From: Flavobacterium oreochromis
GTDB taxonomy: Bacteria > Bacteroidota > Bacteroidia > Flavobacteriales > Flavobacteriaceae
NCBI RefSeq assembly: GCF_019565455.1
Contig: NZ_CP067377.1
Span: forward strand, 1,302,001 to 1,366,000
DNA: 64,000 nt
Reading direction: 5' to 3'
The translations under genes and the position numbers were made by a program. Shown here one piece after another: positions 8,505 through 17,985 of this stretch. Below the pieces are notes generated by a model, which saw only the letters and a list, made by a program, of their open reading frames with translations, was not told where the DNA came from and did not search any database. Each line of letters begins with the position of its first letter. Positions within the stretch are counted from its first letter, which is position 1.

Positions 8505-10402
8505 TTAATATGCTCTCATGTCTTTGCCTTCATAAAAATTTATAAAAGCTCTATTTACAACGCGATTTCCACCATCGGTAGGGTAATTTCCTGTAAAATA
8601 CCAGTCCCCCAAATTTTTGGACAAGCTTTATGTAAATTTTCAACTGATTGGAAAATGATTTTTATTTCTGCATTTATTGTAGGCTCTTTCAGCATTTCAG
8701 CAATTTTATCAGAAATTTGTTCATCTGTAAATTGAGCATATAATTCCTTTACATAGTTTATAACTTCTGAGTCTTGTTTGTGCTCTTGTGATTTACATTT
8801 TGTATAAATTTCTTCTACTAAATGATATATATTATTTTCTTTTAGTAAAGCTAGCATAGCTTGGAAGGCAATTAATGTTTCTAATTTAGCCATATCAATA
8901 CCATAACAATCAGGATAGCGTATTTGAGGAGCAGAGGATACAATGATTATTTTTTTAGGATTTAATCGATCCATCATTTTAATAATGCTTTTCTTTAAGG
9001 TTGTTCCTCTTACAATGCTATCATCAATGATAACTAGGTTGTCTGATTTTTTTACTACCCCATAAGTTATATCATAAACATGAGCGACCATATCATCACG
9101 AGAATCATCATTTGTGATAAAAGTTCTAAGTTTTGCATCCTTAATAGCAATTTTTTCAGAACGTATTTTTACATCTAAAATTTCTTTTAGTTTATCTGGT
9201 GATAATTGTTCCTTATGTTGAAGAATAGTATCTATTTTACGTTGATTTAAAAAATCATTTGCTGCTTCTATCATTCCGAAGAATGAAGTTTCAGCTGTAT
9301 TTGGTATGTAAGAAAAAACAGTATTATCAGTATCGTAATCAATGTTTTTTAGGATTTGAGGAAGGATTAGTTTTCCTAAATCTTTTCGTTCTTGATAAAT
9401 TTCAGCATCACTTCCTCTGGAAAAATAAATGCGTTCAAAAGAGCATGCTTTTTTAATAGTTGCTTCTCTTATTTTTTTCATCAATAACAAGACCATTTTT
9501 CTTTATTATAATAGCGTGACCTGGTGTGATTTCTTGGATGGATTCAAAAGGAACATTAAATACTGTTTGGATTACAGGTCGTTCAGAAGCTACTACTACA
9601 ATTTCGTCATCATTATAATAAAATGCAGGACGTATACCTGCGGGATCTCGTGTTACAAAAGCATCTCCATGACCTATCAAACCAGCCATAGCGTATCCGC
9701 CATCCCAATTTTTTGAAGCTCTTCGTAAGATGCGTCCAACATCTAATCGTTCTGCAATTACTGGTGAAGCTTCTTGTTTTGTAAGACCTTCTTCTTTACA
9801 TTTTTGGTATAAATCAGTTACTTCATCATCTAAAAAATGGCCAATTTTTTCCATAACTGTTACTGTGTCAGCCATTTCTTTAGGGTGTTGTCCTAAGCGT
9901 ACTAAATCACTAAATAATTCTTTTACGTTGGTTAGATTGAAATTTCCGGCAACAATTAAGTTGCGGTTCATCCAGTTGTTTTGACGTAAAAAAGGATGTA
10001 CATTTTCAATACTGTTTTTTCCAAAGGTTCCATAGCGAACGTGTCCAAGAAAAACTTCTCCTATATAGGGGATATTTTCTTTTAATAAGGAAGTGTCGTT
10101 TTTATATTCAGGATGAGATTCTAATTCCTGATTGATGCGTGAATTAATTTGTGCAAAAATGTCCTGGATAGGTTGTGCTTGGTTAGAACGTATTCGGCTG
10201 ATATAACGTACTCCTGGAGTTACATCTAGTTTGATACTTGCTAAACCAGCACCATCTTGGCCTCTATTGTGTTGTTTTTCAAGAAGCAGGTACATTTTTT
10301 CAACCCCATAGAAAGCAGTGCCGTACTTTTCTTTGTAATATTCCAAGGGTTTTTTAATCTCAAAAGTGCTATACCGCACTCGTGTTTAATTGCATCGCTC
10401 AT
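8505..10402 (-). CDS. purF: Amidophosphoribosyltransferase (three frameshifts)
   Basis: First committed step of purine synthesis: PRPP plus glutamine to phosphoribosylamine. The start ATG at 10402 reads MSDAIKHECGIALLRL. The nucleophile Cys9 follows an 8-residue leader that would be removed. The glutaminase domain (about residues 9-300) is followed by a PRT domain with PRPP loop VIIDDSIVRGTT. Three indels break it: a missing A near 10348 (RLKKPLEYY restored), one extra A near 9475 in an A7 run, and a missing A near 8617 (CPKNLGDWYFTG restored). The corrected protein is 632 aa ending YEGKDMRAY. Convergent with the small-RNA array. Confidence 0.93.
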
Positions 10403-10460
10403 TGTGTTGTTGTTGTCTGTAGTTATGACCGAAAAGCATCGGTTTTTATGAAATTTAATT

Positions 10461-10486
10461 AAAAAAGCCCCGAAAAAACGGGGCGT
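10461..10486 (-). terminator. Intrinsic terminator after the PfkB kinase
   Basis: GCCCCG/CGGGGC stem with a T6 run on the minus strand, between the kinase stop and purF. Confidence 0.88.
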
Positions 10487-10490
10487 AAAT

Positions 10491-11417
10491 TTATGATAAT
10501 TCTATGTCAAATTGTGTCAAGGCTTTGAACTGTTTTAAACGATTTTGGGCTTCTTCTTTTGTTAAGCTTACCATTCGTTCAGTTCCAAATTTTTCCACAC
10601 AGAAAGAGGCTAAATTTGATCCGTGAACAATTGCGGATTTCATGTTTTCAAAAGAAATATTTTCGCTTTGTGTAATGAAGCCAGAAAAACCTCCTGCAAA
10701 AGTATCTCCTGCTCCTGTAGGATCATATACCTCTTCTAAAGGAAGTGCTGGGGCAAAAAAGACTTCTTTTTCATTAAATAACAAGGCACCATGTTCACCT
10801 TTTTTAATTACAACATACTTAGGTCCCATTTCATGAATTTTAGCAGCAGCTTTAACTAAAGAATATTCACCAGATAATTGACGTGCTTCTTCATCGTTAA
10901 TTGTGATTACATCTACTCGCTTCATTACTGTTTTTAATTCTTCTAAGGCGCAATCCATCCAGAAATTCATGGTGTCTAGAACCACTAATTTCGGTTTTTC
11001 TGTTAATTGGTCTAATACACTAGACTGTACTAATGGATGTAAGTTACCTAACATTACTACATCTGCATGTTTGAAATTTTCAGGAACCACAGGTTTAAAA
11101 TCAGCTAACACGTTTAATTCAGTTACTAATGTATCGCGAGAATTTAAGTCATTATGGTATTTTCCACTCCAGAAAAAAGTTTTTCCTCCTTTTACAATTT
11201 CTAAGCCACTTACATCGATATTTCTAGATTTTAATAATTCAATGTATTCTTGAGGGAAATCTTCACCTACTACAGATACGATGGCTGATTGTAAATTAAA
11301 ATTAGAAGCAGATAGACCAATAAAGGTACCAGCTCCACCTAAAATTTTATCAGTTTTACCAAACGGCGTTTCAATAGCATCAAAAGCTACTGTTCCTACA
11401 ATCAATAATTTGTTCAT
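10491..11417 (-). CDS. PfkB-family carbohydrate/nucleoside kinase
   Basis: Ribokinase-fold sugar or nucleoside kinase, 308 aa, cytoplasmic. The N-terminal GGAGTFIGLSASNF is the substrate-side glycine motif. The C-terminal DPTGAGDTFAGGF is the PfkB signature with the anion hole and catalytic Asp. The start is MNKLLIVGTVAFD, as usual in the family. It has its own promoter (TTTG-N20-TAACTTTG) and terminator, so it is monocistronic although next to purF. Proximity to purF hints at nucleoside use, but the substrate cannot be read from sequence. Confidence 0.85.
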   Translation of the reverse strand: MNKLLIVGTVAFDAIETPFGKTDKILGGAGTFIGLSASNFNLQSAIVSVVGEDFPQEYIELLKSRNIDVSGLEIVKGGKTFFWSGKYHNDLNSRDTLVTELNVLADFKPVVPENFKHADVVMLGNLHPLVQSSVLDQLTEKPKLVVLDTMNFWMDCALEELKTVMKRVDVITINDEEARQLSGEYSLVKAAAKIHEMGPKYVVIKKGEHGALLFNEKEVFFAPALPLEEVYDPTGAGDTFAGGFSGFITQSENISFENMKSAIVHGSNLASFCVEKFGTERMVSLTKEEAQNRLKQFKALTQFDIELS

Positions 11418-11439
11418 AAACGAATTGAAAATTAGAGCG

Positions 11440-11471
11440 CAAAGTTACAATTATATGTTGTAAAGTGCAAA
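11440..11471 (-). promoter_or_regulatory. Full Bacteroidetes promoter for the PfkB kinase
   Basis: On the minus strand: TTTG (11468-11471), 20-bp spacer, TAACTTTG (11440-11447), with the start codon 23 bp further on. The best match to the -33/-7 consensus in the window. Confidence 0.8.
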
Positions 11472-11581
11472 GTTTTAAATACTAGAAAAAGAATAGCTAA
11501 TTATTAAAGAAGAAATTTGATGAAACAAATAGATCTTAAGTTTCATAAAAATACTAAAAAGAAAAGGGGTGTCTAAAAAGA

Positions 11582-11615
11582 GGTTTCTATATTTAGTTTT
11601 AAAAATATAGAAACC
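11582..11615 (-). terminator. Intrinsic terminator after hflX
   Basis: 13-bp stem GGTTTCTATATTT/AAATATAGAAACC followed on the minus strand by TCTTTTTAG. Confidence 0.8.
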
Positions 11616-11625
11616 ATATAATAGT

Positions 11626-12846
11626 TTATTCTCCATCAGCTTCTTTATAATCAGGATATAAGAAGTTGTTATAAGGAAATCGTGTAATATGAATTTGTCT
11701 TACAGCTTCATATACTTTTTCTCTAAATTCTTCAAAATTATGCTTTTCCGTAGCTGAAATAAATAGTGCATTATTTTCGCCTAAGCGATTCATCCAAGTG
11801 TTTTTCCAATCTTCAAGCGTGTAATGTTTTGTTGTTTTTTCTGTAATTAGATCATCTTCGGCTATTGTTAAGTATTGATAAGAATCTATTTTGTTAAAAA
11901 CCATAATAGTAGGCTTGTCAGCACTTTTAATTTCTTGTAAAATTTGATTTACAGATTCAATATGATCTTCAAATTCAGGATGTGAAATATCAACTACATG
12001 CAATAAAAGATCAGCTTCTCTTACTTCGTCTAATGTACTTTTAAAAGATTCAACAAGTTGGGTAGGTAATTTTCGAATAAAACCTACTGTATCAGATAAT
12101 AAGAAAGGTAGGTTTTTGATAACTACTTTTCTTACAGTAGTATCCAAAGTTGCAAATAGTTTGTTTTCAACAAAAACTTCGCTTTTTCCAACAGTATTCA
12201 TTAGAGTTGACTTTCCAACGTTAGTATATCCAACCAGTGCAACACGAACCATGGCTCCTCTGTTACTACGTTGAATGGCCATTTGTTTATCTATCGTTTT
12301 AATTTTTTCTTTTAGTAAAGCAATTCGATCTCGTACAATACGACGATCCGTTTCAATTTCTGTTTCTCCTGGACCACGCATTCCAATTCCACCTCGTTGA
12401 CGTTCTAAGTGTGTCCACATACCCGTTAATCTAGGAAGTAAATACTGACATTGCGCTAGTTCAACTTGGGTACGGGCATATGACGTTTCAGCACGTTGAG
12501 CAAATATGTCTAAGATAAGATTTGTACGATCTAATACTTTGCAATCTAATTCGCGGGTAATGTTTTTTTGTTGTGCAGGTGAAAGCTCATCATCAAAAAT
12601 AACAGTTTTGATATCATTTTCTTTGATGTATATTTTAATTTGTTCAAGCTTTCCTGTTCCTACAAAAGTTTTTGGATTTGGTTTATCCATTTTTTGAGTG
12701 AAACGTTTTACCACTTCACCACCAGCAGTAAAAGTCAAAAATTCCAGTTCATCTAAATACTCATTTAGTTTGTCTTCATTTTGACTTTGGGTTACGATTC
12801 CTACGATTACTGTTCTTTCAAAAATATGTTTTTCTTTTTCTAACAT
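11626..12846 (-). CDS. hflX: Ribosome-associated GTPase HflX
   Basis: GTPase that binds the 50S subunit and rescues or splits stalled ribosomes. An N-terminal HflX domain (to about residue 180, with glycine-rich GERQRGGIGMRGPGE-like linker) precedes a G domain with G1 GYTNVGKST, G3 DTVGF and G4 NKID. I start at 12846 (MLEKEKHIFERTV, 406 aa). An upstream in-frame ATG at 12903 adds 19 hydrophobic residues and lies upstream of the -7 box at 12864-12871, so it is unlikely to be used. Confidence 0.93.
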   Translation of the reverse strand: MLEKEKHIFERTVIVGIVTQSQNEDKLNEYLDELEFLTFTAGGEVVKRFTQKMDKPNPKTFVGTGKLEQIKIYIKENDIKTVIFDDELSPAQQKNITRELDCKVLDRTNLILDIFAQRAETSYARTQVELAQCQYLLPRLTGMWTHLERQRGGIGMRGPGETEIETDRRIVRDRIALLKEKIKTIDKQMAIQRSNRGAMVRVALVGYTNVGKSTLMNTVGKSEVFVENKLFATLDTTVRKVVIKNLPFLLSDTVGFIRKLPTQLVESFKSTLDEVREADLLLHVVDISHPEFEDHIESVNQILQEIKSADKPTIMVFNKIDSYQYLTIAEDDLITEKTTKHYTLEDWKNTWMNRLGENNALFISATEKHNFEEFREKVYEAVRQIHITRFPYNNFLYPDYKEADGE

Positions 12847-12863
12847 TGTATTTAATTGAAATG

Positions 12864-12871
12864 CAAAATTA
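12864..12871 (-). promoter_or_regulatory. -7 box TAATTTTG for hflX
   Basis: Perfect TAnnTTTG on the minus strand, 17 bp upstream of the chosen start. It argues against the longer ORF start at 12903. Confidence 0.6.
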
Positions 12872-12896
12872 AGCAATAAAACGATAGAAATAAAAA

Positions 12897-12921
12897 AACC
12901 CAATTCATGATGAACTGGGTT
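12897..12921 (-). terminator. Intrinsic terminator of the TonB-receptor operon
   Basis: AACCCAGTTCA...TGAATTGGGTT stem followed by a T7 run on the minus strand, 23 bp after the DUF5689 gene. Confidence 0.85.
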
Positions 12922-12943
12922 CTAATAATATTTCTTAAAAAAA

Positions 12944-14389
12944 TTAATTTATAACGATATCATCAATATGGATGGTGGTGGTTATAGCAGGATTAAAGCT
13001 ATATCCTCCAGAATATTCAAAGATGATATATCCATTACCAGTTAAATTAGCAGGGAAATTAAATATACCACTATTAACAAATGGTTTAGTAGTTCCTGTT
13101 AAAGTACCTGAAGCAATCGTAAAATTAGATGTAATGTCTGTTAAAGTTGCACTACTTACTTTTGATAGAGGAATGTAGTTAGTAGAATAGTATACTTTTA
13201 AAACGCTTCCAGTATTAAATCTATCTTGTGTTTTGAATGACATACTGTTTGCTGCTGTAAAGTCTACTGGAACAATAAAATAGGATTTATTATTGAGATC
13301 TTGACCAGTAGAAGCACTGTTAAAAGCAGACATAACAATGTATTTATTATTACTAAAGCTAGTTACATACCAATATTTAGATCCTAGTAAAGGATCATTA
13401 ATATATTTAGGGAAGTTTTTTGTTCCTGTTGTAGCACTTGTTCCAGCAATGTAAGATTCAAAGTTTTCTGTAAAAGCTCCTAAATATGCTAAAGAAGAAC
13501 CTCCTAAAGCAGGTGCTAAATCAACTTCTTTTCTATCTTCAGTTAATTGAATGTCCTTTTCTGTACGTGGTATGAATTGATAGTCAGAACCAAATTTTGT
13601 TAAAATACCTCTTATTTTACCATTTTTATTAGAAATGGTTTTACTAGCGAATTTTGCAAATTCACTAATTCTTACAATAATTTTATTCCCATTTAAATCT
13701 GTTATTAAATGGTTTGTTGCACCACCTAAGTTGTTGAGAGTTGGATCAAAATATTTTTTACCAACTGACGCATCTAAAAACTGAACATCTTTTAATTCAA
13801 TTAATTTATTGATATATGAATCATTTAATATTTGATTGATGAACAAAGGTTTTTTTACAATTTTTTCTTCACCTACATTTTCACATGACTTTCTAATAAT
13901 GTTTTTATATGTCACAAAAGAAATTCTACCAACTTGATCATCAGTAGTATTGTTAGGCGTTCCATTATTGAAAATTTCACCTATTACCGTAGATCCATTT
14001 TTACTCACATAAGATAAGCCATTCATTTTAATATAAACTTTTCTTCCGGGCTCAAATTCAGTATGTAAATTACTTTGATCTACAGATATGCTAAATCCAA
14101 CAGTGCTAACTCCAAATTTATCATCAACTGATTCAAAAGAGATTGATTTATAAAAAGTACCTCCTTCATCACTTGAAGTAACAATTGCCTCAATAATATC
14201 ATCTGTTTTGTTAGTTATAAAACCACTTGTAGGTGCTTTCTCTGTAAAATCACTTACTTTTTTATTAGGAGTTAAAGTTTCACAAAGACTTTCCGCTCTA
14301 GGTGTATCAAACTTTTCATTTACACAGGCTACGCTTGTACATAGTATAAACGAATAAGCCAAAAAACTTTTAATATTTATATTTTTCAT
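12944..14389 (-). CDS. DUF5689 lipoprotein with C-terminal anchor-J-like domain
   Basis: 481-aa surface lipoprotein: lipobox TSVAC with Cys22. The N-terminal half (about 40-290) resembles DUF5689, an OB-fold-like domain of Bacteroidetes outer-membrane lipoproteins. The C-terminal ~180 residues (GSKYWYVTSFSNNKY... to the end) look like the choice-of-anchor-J/cleaved-adhesin jelly roll. Third gene of a minus-strand operon with the TonB receptor and another lipoprotein, spaced only a few bases apart. Likely a substrate-binding partner of the receptor (inference). Confidence 0.8.
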   Translation of the reverse strand: MKNINIKSFLAYSFILCTSVACVNEKFDTPRAESLCETLTPNKKVSDFTEKAPTSGFITNKTDDIIEAIVTSSDEGGTFYKSISFESVDDKFGVSTVGFSISVDQSNLHTEFEPGRKVYIKMNGLSYVSKNGSTVIGEIFNNGTPNNTTDDQVGRISFVTYKNIIRKSCENVGEEKIVKKPLFINQILNDSYINKLIELKDVQFLDASVGKKYFDPTLNNLGGATNHLITDLNGNKIIVRISEFAKFASKTISNKNGKIRGILTKFGSDYQFIPRTEKDIQLTEDRKEVDLAPALGGSSLAYLGAFTENFESYIAGTSATTGTKNFPKYINDPLLGSKYWYVTSFSNNKYIVMSAFNSASTGQDLNNKSYFIVPVDFTAANSMSFKTQDRFNTGSVLKVYYSTNYIPLSKVSSATLTDITSNFTIASGTLTGTTKPFVNSGIFNFPANLTGNGYIIFEYSGGYSFNPAITTTIHIDDIVIN

Positions 14390-14395
14390 AACGTT

Positions 14396-15028
14396 TTAGT
14401 TCATAAAAAGTTTAATATTATCTAACTGACAAGTAGTAGTTAATCCACTTGTCTTGTTTCCGACATATTTAAATGCAATTCGGATATTTTTACCTTTATA
14501 AGCAGCTAAGCTAATGGTACCACTGGAAATAAATTTATCAACTGTTGTAGCAGTTGGTAATGTAACATTTAGAGGGGTCCAAGTAGCCGTATTTATACCC
14601 GCTTTTGTGCCGTCATAATTTTCAGAAATTAATACGGTTAAATTGCTACCTGTCCAAAACCTAACTTTTGTGTCAAATGAAAAGAATGTTTCTTTTTGGT
14701 TATCAATACTAGCATTAGGGGTTATCAACCATGCTTCATCTGTTGTGTTAGCAGCAGAATAAAAAGATGAAAATTCAGCATATTTATTTGAGTCAGATAA
14801 ACGGCTATTCCATAATCGAGTTCCAGTAGTACTTAAATTATAATTAGTCCATCCTTTAAGATTGATAGGAACTTCTGTTGATCCAGATCCATATGTTGTC
14901 CCTTCAAAGTTTTCGAATAGATAAGCTACTTTAATTTCAGGGATATCGAAATCCTTTTCTTTATCACAAGCTATGAATAATCCAGCAGCGATAACTGAAG
15001 TGATAATTGATTTTAAAAACTTTTTCAT
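14396..15028 (-). CDS. Lipoprotein with choice-of-anchor-J-like domain
   Basis: 210 aa with lipobox FIAC and Cys21, so probably outer-membrane anchored. The rest is a single beta-rich domain containing DEAWLITP and, at the end, QLDNIKLF, typical of the choice-of-anchor-J/MAM-like fold also seen at the end of its neighbour. It lies 6 bp upstream of the DUF5689 gene and 10 bp downstream of the TonB receptor, so it belongs to the same transcript. The role is probably ligand binding at the cell surface; the ligand is unknown. Confidence 0.75.
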   Translation of the reverse strand: MKKFLKSIITSVIAAGLFIACDKEKDFDIPEIKVAYLFENFEGTTYGSGSTEVPINLKGWTNYNLSTTGTRLWNSRLSDSNKYAEFSSFYSAANTTDEAWLITPNASIDNQKETFFSFDTKVRFWTGSNLTVLISENYDGTKAGINTATWTPLNVTLPTATTVDKFISSGTISLAAYKGKNIRIAFKYVGNKTSGLTTTCQLDNIKLFMN

Positions 15029-15038
15029 AGTTGTTCTT

Positions 15039-17849
15039 TTAGAAATTAATGTACAAATTCACAAAGAAATTTCTTCCATAACCATAGAAGTATTTTGAAC
15101 CAAAGGTTCTGATGCCACTTTGTGAATCTTGATTTAATAGAGGGAATGTTGCTTTTCTTGCTTGTTCAAATCCTCCCGTTTTAAATACTTTATCAAGAGC
15201 ATTGTTAACTGTAGCAAAAAAGCCAAATGTTACCCCTCTTTTAATTCTCCAAGATTTACCTCCACTTAAGTTTAATAAGAAATAGGCCGGTAGGCGTTCT
15301 TGTTGAAGCGCATTTCTTACGGAAGTTTCGTTAACACCATCATAAGAAATACCTGTTTTATCATCAATTGTAAAATTATTTGTTCTTAAAATATTTGAAA
15401 CACCAACATAAGTTTGGTCAAAATAATTATAGTTAGCACCTATGTACCAGAATTTTGGGTGACGGTATTCTAAGCCAAAAGACCCTGCTACTTGTGGCAT
15501 ACCAGCTACTCTATACCCTTTTAAGTATGTTTTTCCAAAATCTTCAACAGGATAAGTGTTAGATACTGTTGCAGCGGCATCATTATTTACTCTTAATGTT
15601 GGATTATTATCATAAGTGTATTCTCCATATGAACCAGCTAAAGTAGCTTTAATAGTTGAACTAATTTGATATTCTATACCTAGTTCACCTCCAATGTTTT
15701 TTCTGTCTATACCTGTTACAATTTCACTTACAAAAGCATCCTCATTACCATTATTTGTATCTTCATCAGCAATTCCTTCACTGAAAAAGAAGGCTATATT
15801 TGTTGCGCCAGATACTTTATTATAAAATCCTGTAATTCTAGACTTAAATTTTGGAGTGCGAATAATATAACTTGCGTCTGCACTTACTATTTTTTCACTT
15901 GTAAGATCAAGTGTTAAGTTGTTGTTGTAACGAGCATTAGCAAAAGTGTTTCTTAAGTTAGGGGCTTTCGTTAAGTAAGCGCCATTAAAATCAAATAAAT
16001 GACGGCTAGATAGTTTATATGTTATTCCAGCTTTTAAACCGAAGTTTTCAAAAGTAGGACGCTCACTCTTTCCGAATGAATTAGATGCGTATTTTCCATT
16101 TTTATATAAGCCTTCTCTTTGATATTCGGATTTAGAAAAACTTTGTGATAAATAAAAATCAGCTTTTTTGAAGTTAAATTTGAATTGTGTAAAAGCATCA
16201 ATTACAGTAGCTCTTAAGTTATAATTATATCCAAAAATATCGTTAAGTTGAATTTTTTGATTAGGATTATTTAGATCATATTGAGCAAAATCTCCTTTTG
16301 ATTCATAAAAAGGATCAAAGTTTTCAGTATATTTTGCTCCTAAAAGATCACTTACAACAGCATATTGATGTGATTTTAATTTTTTAAAATTTACACCTGC
16401 ATTGATACTTATATTTTCGGAAACTTGCGAGTTTAATATTGTGTTTGCTGTAATTTGAGTATCATCATTTCTTTGCTCTGTTAGCAAATAGTAGGCTTTT
16501 CCAGTAATATTATTTGGGTTAGTATTAGCATAATACATTTCATCCCAGTTAATTTGACCATTATTTCTAAAATCTGTTAAAGCAATAGCTGCTTTTGCAT
16601 AGTCAGGAATCCACTCACCCGTACTTTCATTTGTTAAATTTAAATAGTTACTAGGTAATTTTTTATAATAGGTAGGGTCTGGATTATTACCTCCCGGATA
16701 TTCTAATCTTGAATTAGCAACAGAACCTGATTGGAAAGCTAAATTTGTATTTAATTTAGTTCTTTCACTAAATTTCCAATAATGATTTAACATCATAATT
16801 GGTTCGTTTATCATGCGGTCTCTACTGTTGCGTTTTTTACCTTCTTGCCAGCCCCAATAAGAATTATATTTATATCCTTTAATATCTGTTACTTCACTTG
16901 TGTTAGGAGATGTTTTTCCTCTTCTGTTTTCAGCATATATTGAAGTAAAGTTTAAAGCATGTTTTTTGCCAAATCTTTTTTCTACACTTGCAAATAATGA
17001 GTTAGCAGCCATATCTGTTCCTTCAAAATGACCTTCTTGAGCCCATCTTCTACTAGCAGAAACAACAAAAGACCAGCCTTTACTGTCTAAACCAGAAGCA
17101 TAAGTTCCCATTCCTCTCCAGTTATAATTAGTATTTGTTCCTGAAAACGAAATGCGAGTTCCAGCTCTGTACATAGATGCTCTAGTGTTTATTTGTTGAG
17201 TACCTAATATGTTACCAAAGGTATAGTCAGATGCAGCAGTACCCATAGTAAATTCTTGATTTCTAGTAGCGTCATTTAGTCCTCCCCAATTACCCCACTG
17301 AGGACGACCATCCCATATTTTATTCATAGAAACACCATTTATCATGGTATTTCCATATTCGTTGTCTAATCCTCTAATTCTAAAACGAGCTCCTCCCCAA
17401 TTAAATGCAGCAGCTTGTTGATAAGTATCTCTTGTAGCCTGTAAAAGACCTGACGTACTTTCTGAACCACTATTATCATCGCCCAAGTCATTTTCTGTTA
17501 AGGTAACTAAGCTTAGCTGTTGCTCTTGATTTTGAGAATCATCTTCAAGAACGATTACTCCCAAATCTAAAATTTGATTGGAAATAATTTCTAAAGCTAA
17601 AAGCTGTTCTTTGTAGCCATCACTTTTAATTTTTAAAAGCTGCTTACCTACGCTAACACCTGTTATTTTAAATTTACCGCTTGAATTTGTTAATTGCGAT
17701 AAACTGGTGTTTTCAATAGTAGTCACTACATTTTGTAGAGGCTTATTAGTTTTGTAGTCAATAACCTTTCCTGAAATTCCTGTTGGTTGTTGTGCAAAAA
17801 CTAAAACTGCCTGTAGTACCAACAAGGTACTAAAAACTAGTTTTTTCAT
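15039..17849 (-). CDS. TonB-dependent outer-membrane receptor with carboxypeptidase-regulatory-like domain
   Basis: 936-aa TonB-dependent transporter. Signal peptide (cleavage after VLVFAQ), then a CarboxypepD_reg-like domain (about 23-105, GISGKVIDYKTNKPL...), plug domain (FRIRGLDNEYGNTMING near 155-175) and a 22-strand-type barrel ending in aromatic residue F (NFFVNLYINF). Unlike many neighbours it has no frame break. First gene of an operon with two lipoproteins and divergent from a secreted nuclease/phosphatase-family enzyme. This suggests uptake of a product of that enzyme, possibly nucleic-acid fragments or phosphate compounds (inference). No SusD homologue is present. Confidence 0.9.
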   Translation of the reverse strand: MKKLVFSTLLVLQAVLVFAQQPTGISGKVIDYKTNKPLQNVVTTIENTSLSQLTNSSGKFKITGVSVGKQLLKIKSDGYKEQLLALEIISNQILDLGVIVLEDDSQNQEQQLSLVTLTENDLGDDNSGSESTSGLLQATRDTYQQAAAFNWGGARFRIRGLDNEYGNTMINGVSMNKIWDGRPQWGNWGGLNDATRNQEFTMGTAASDYTFGNILGTQQINTRASMYRAGTRISFSGTNTNYNWRGMGTYASGLDSKGWSFVVSASRRWAQEGHFEGTDMAANSLFASVEKRFGKKHALNFTSIYAENRRGKTSPNTSEVTDIKGYKYNSYWGWQEGKKRNSRDRMINEPIMMLNHYWKFSERTKLNTNLAFQSGSVANSRLEYPGGNNPDPTYYKKLPSNYLNLTNESTGEWIPDYAKAAIALTDFRNNGQINWDEMYYANTNPNNITGKAYYLLTEQRNDDTQITANTILNSQVSENISINAGVNFKKLKSHQYAVVSDLLGAKYTENFDPFYESKGDFAQYDLNNPNQKIQLNDIFGYNYNLRATVIDAFTQFKFNFKKADFYLSQSFSKSEYQREGLYKNGKYASNSFGKSERPTFENFGLKAGITYKLSSRHLFDFNGAYLTKAPNLRNTFANARYNNNLTLDLTSEKIVSADASYIIRTPKFKSRITGFYNKVSGATNIAFFFSEGIADEDTNNGNEDAFVSEIVTGIDRKNIGGELGIEYQISSTIKATLAGSYGEYTYDNNPTLRVNNDAAATVSNTYPVEDFGKTYLKGYRVAGMPQVAGSFGLEYRHPKFWYIGANYNYFDQTYVGVSNILRTNNFTIDDKTGISYDGVNETSVRNALQQERLPAYFLLNLSGGKSWRIKRGVTFGFFATVNNALDKVFKTGGFEQARKATFPLLNQDSQSGIRTFGSKYFYGYGRNFFVNLYINF

Positions 17850-17905
17850 AAATAAAATTAAAAATTAATTTACTTTTCCCATTTAAATCGTTAAAAATAG
17901 GGCGA

Positions 17906-17913
17906 CAAATGTA
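17906..17913 (-). promoter_or_regulatory. -7 box TACATTTG for the TonB-receptor operon
   Basis: Perfect TAnnTTTG on the minus strand, 56 bp upstream of the receptor start. No clear -33 box. Confidence 0.5.
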
Positions 17914-17933
17914 TGACATTTGATATAATTATT

Positions 17934-17941
17934 TACTTTTG
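17934..17941 (+). promoter_or_regulatory. -7 box TACTTTTG for the endonuclease/phosphatase gene
   Basis: Perfect TAnnTTTG, 44 bp upstream of ATG 17986. It lies back to back with the receptor promoter, so the two transcripts share a 136-bp divergent control region. Confidence 0.5.
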
Positions 17942-17985
17942 ACCCTAAAATATTCTGCGTTTTAATGATTTTTTAATATAAAAGT

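Noticed and set aside
8472..8735. Short ORFs in and next to the array (87 aa and others)
   Set aside because: They lie antisense to the purF 3' end or change from unit to unit, with no conserved protein or ribosome-binding site.
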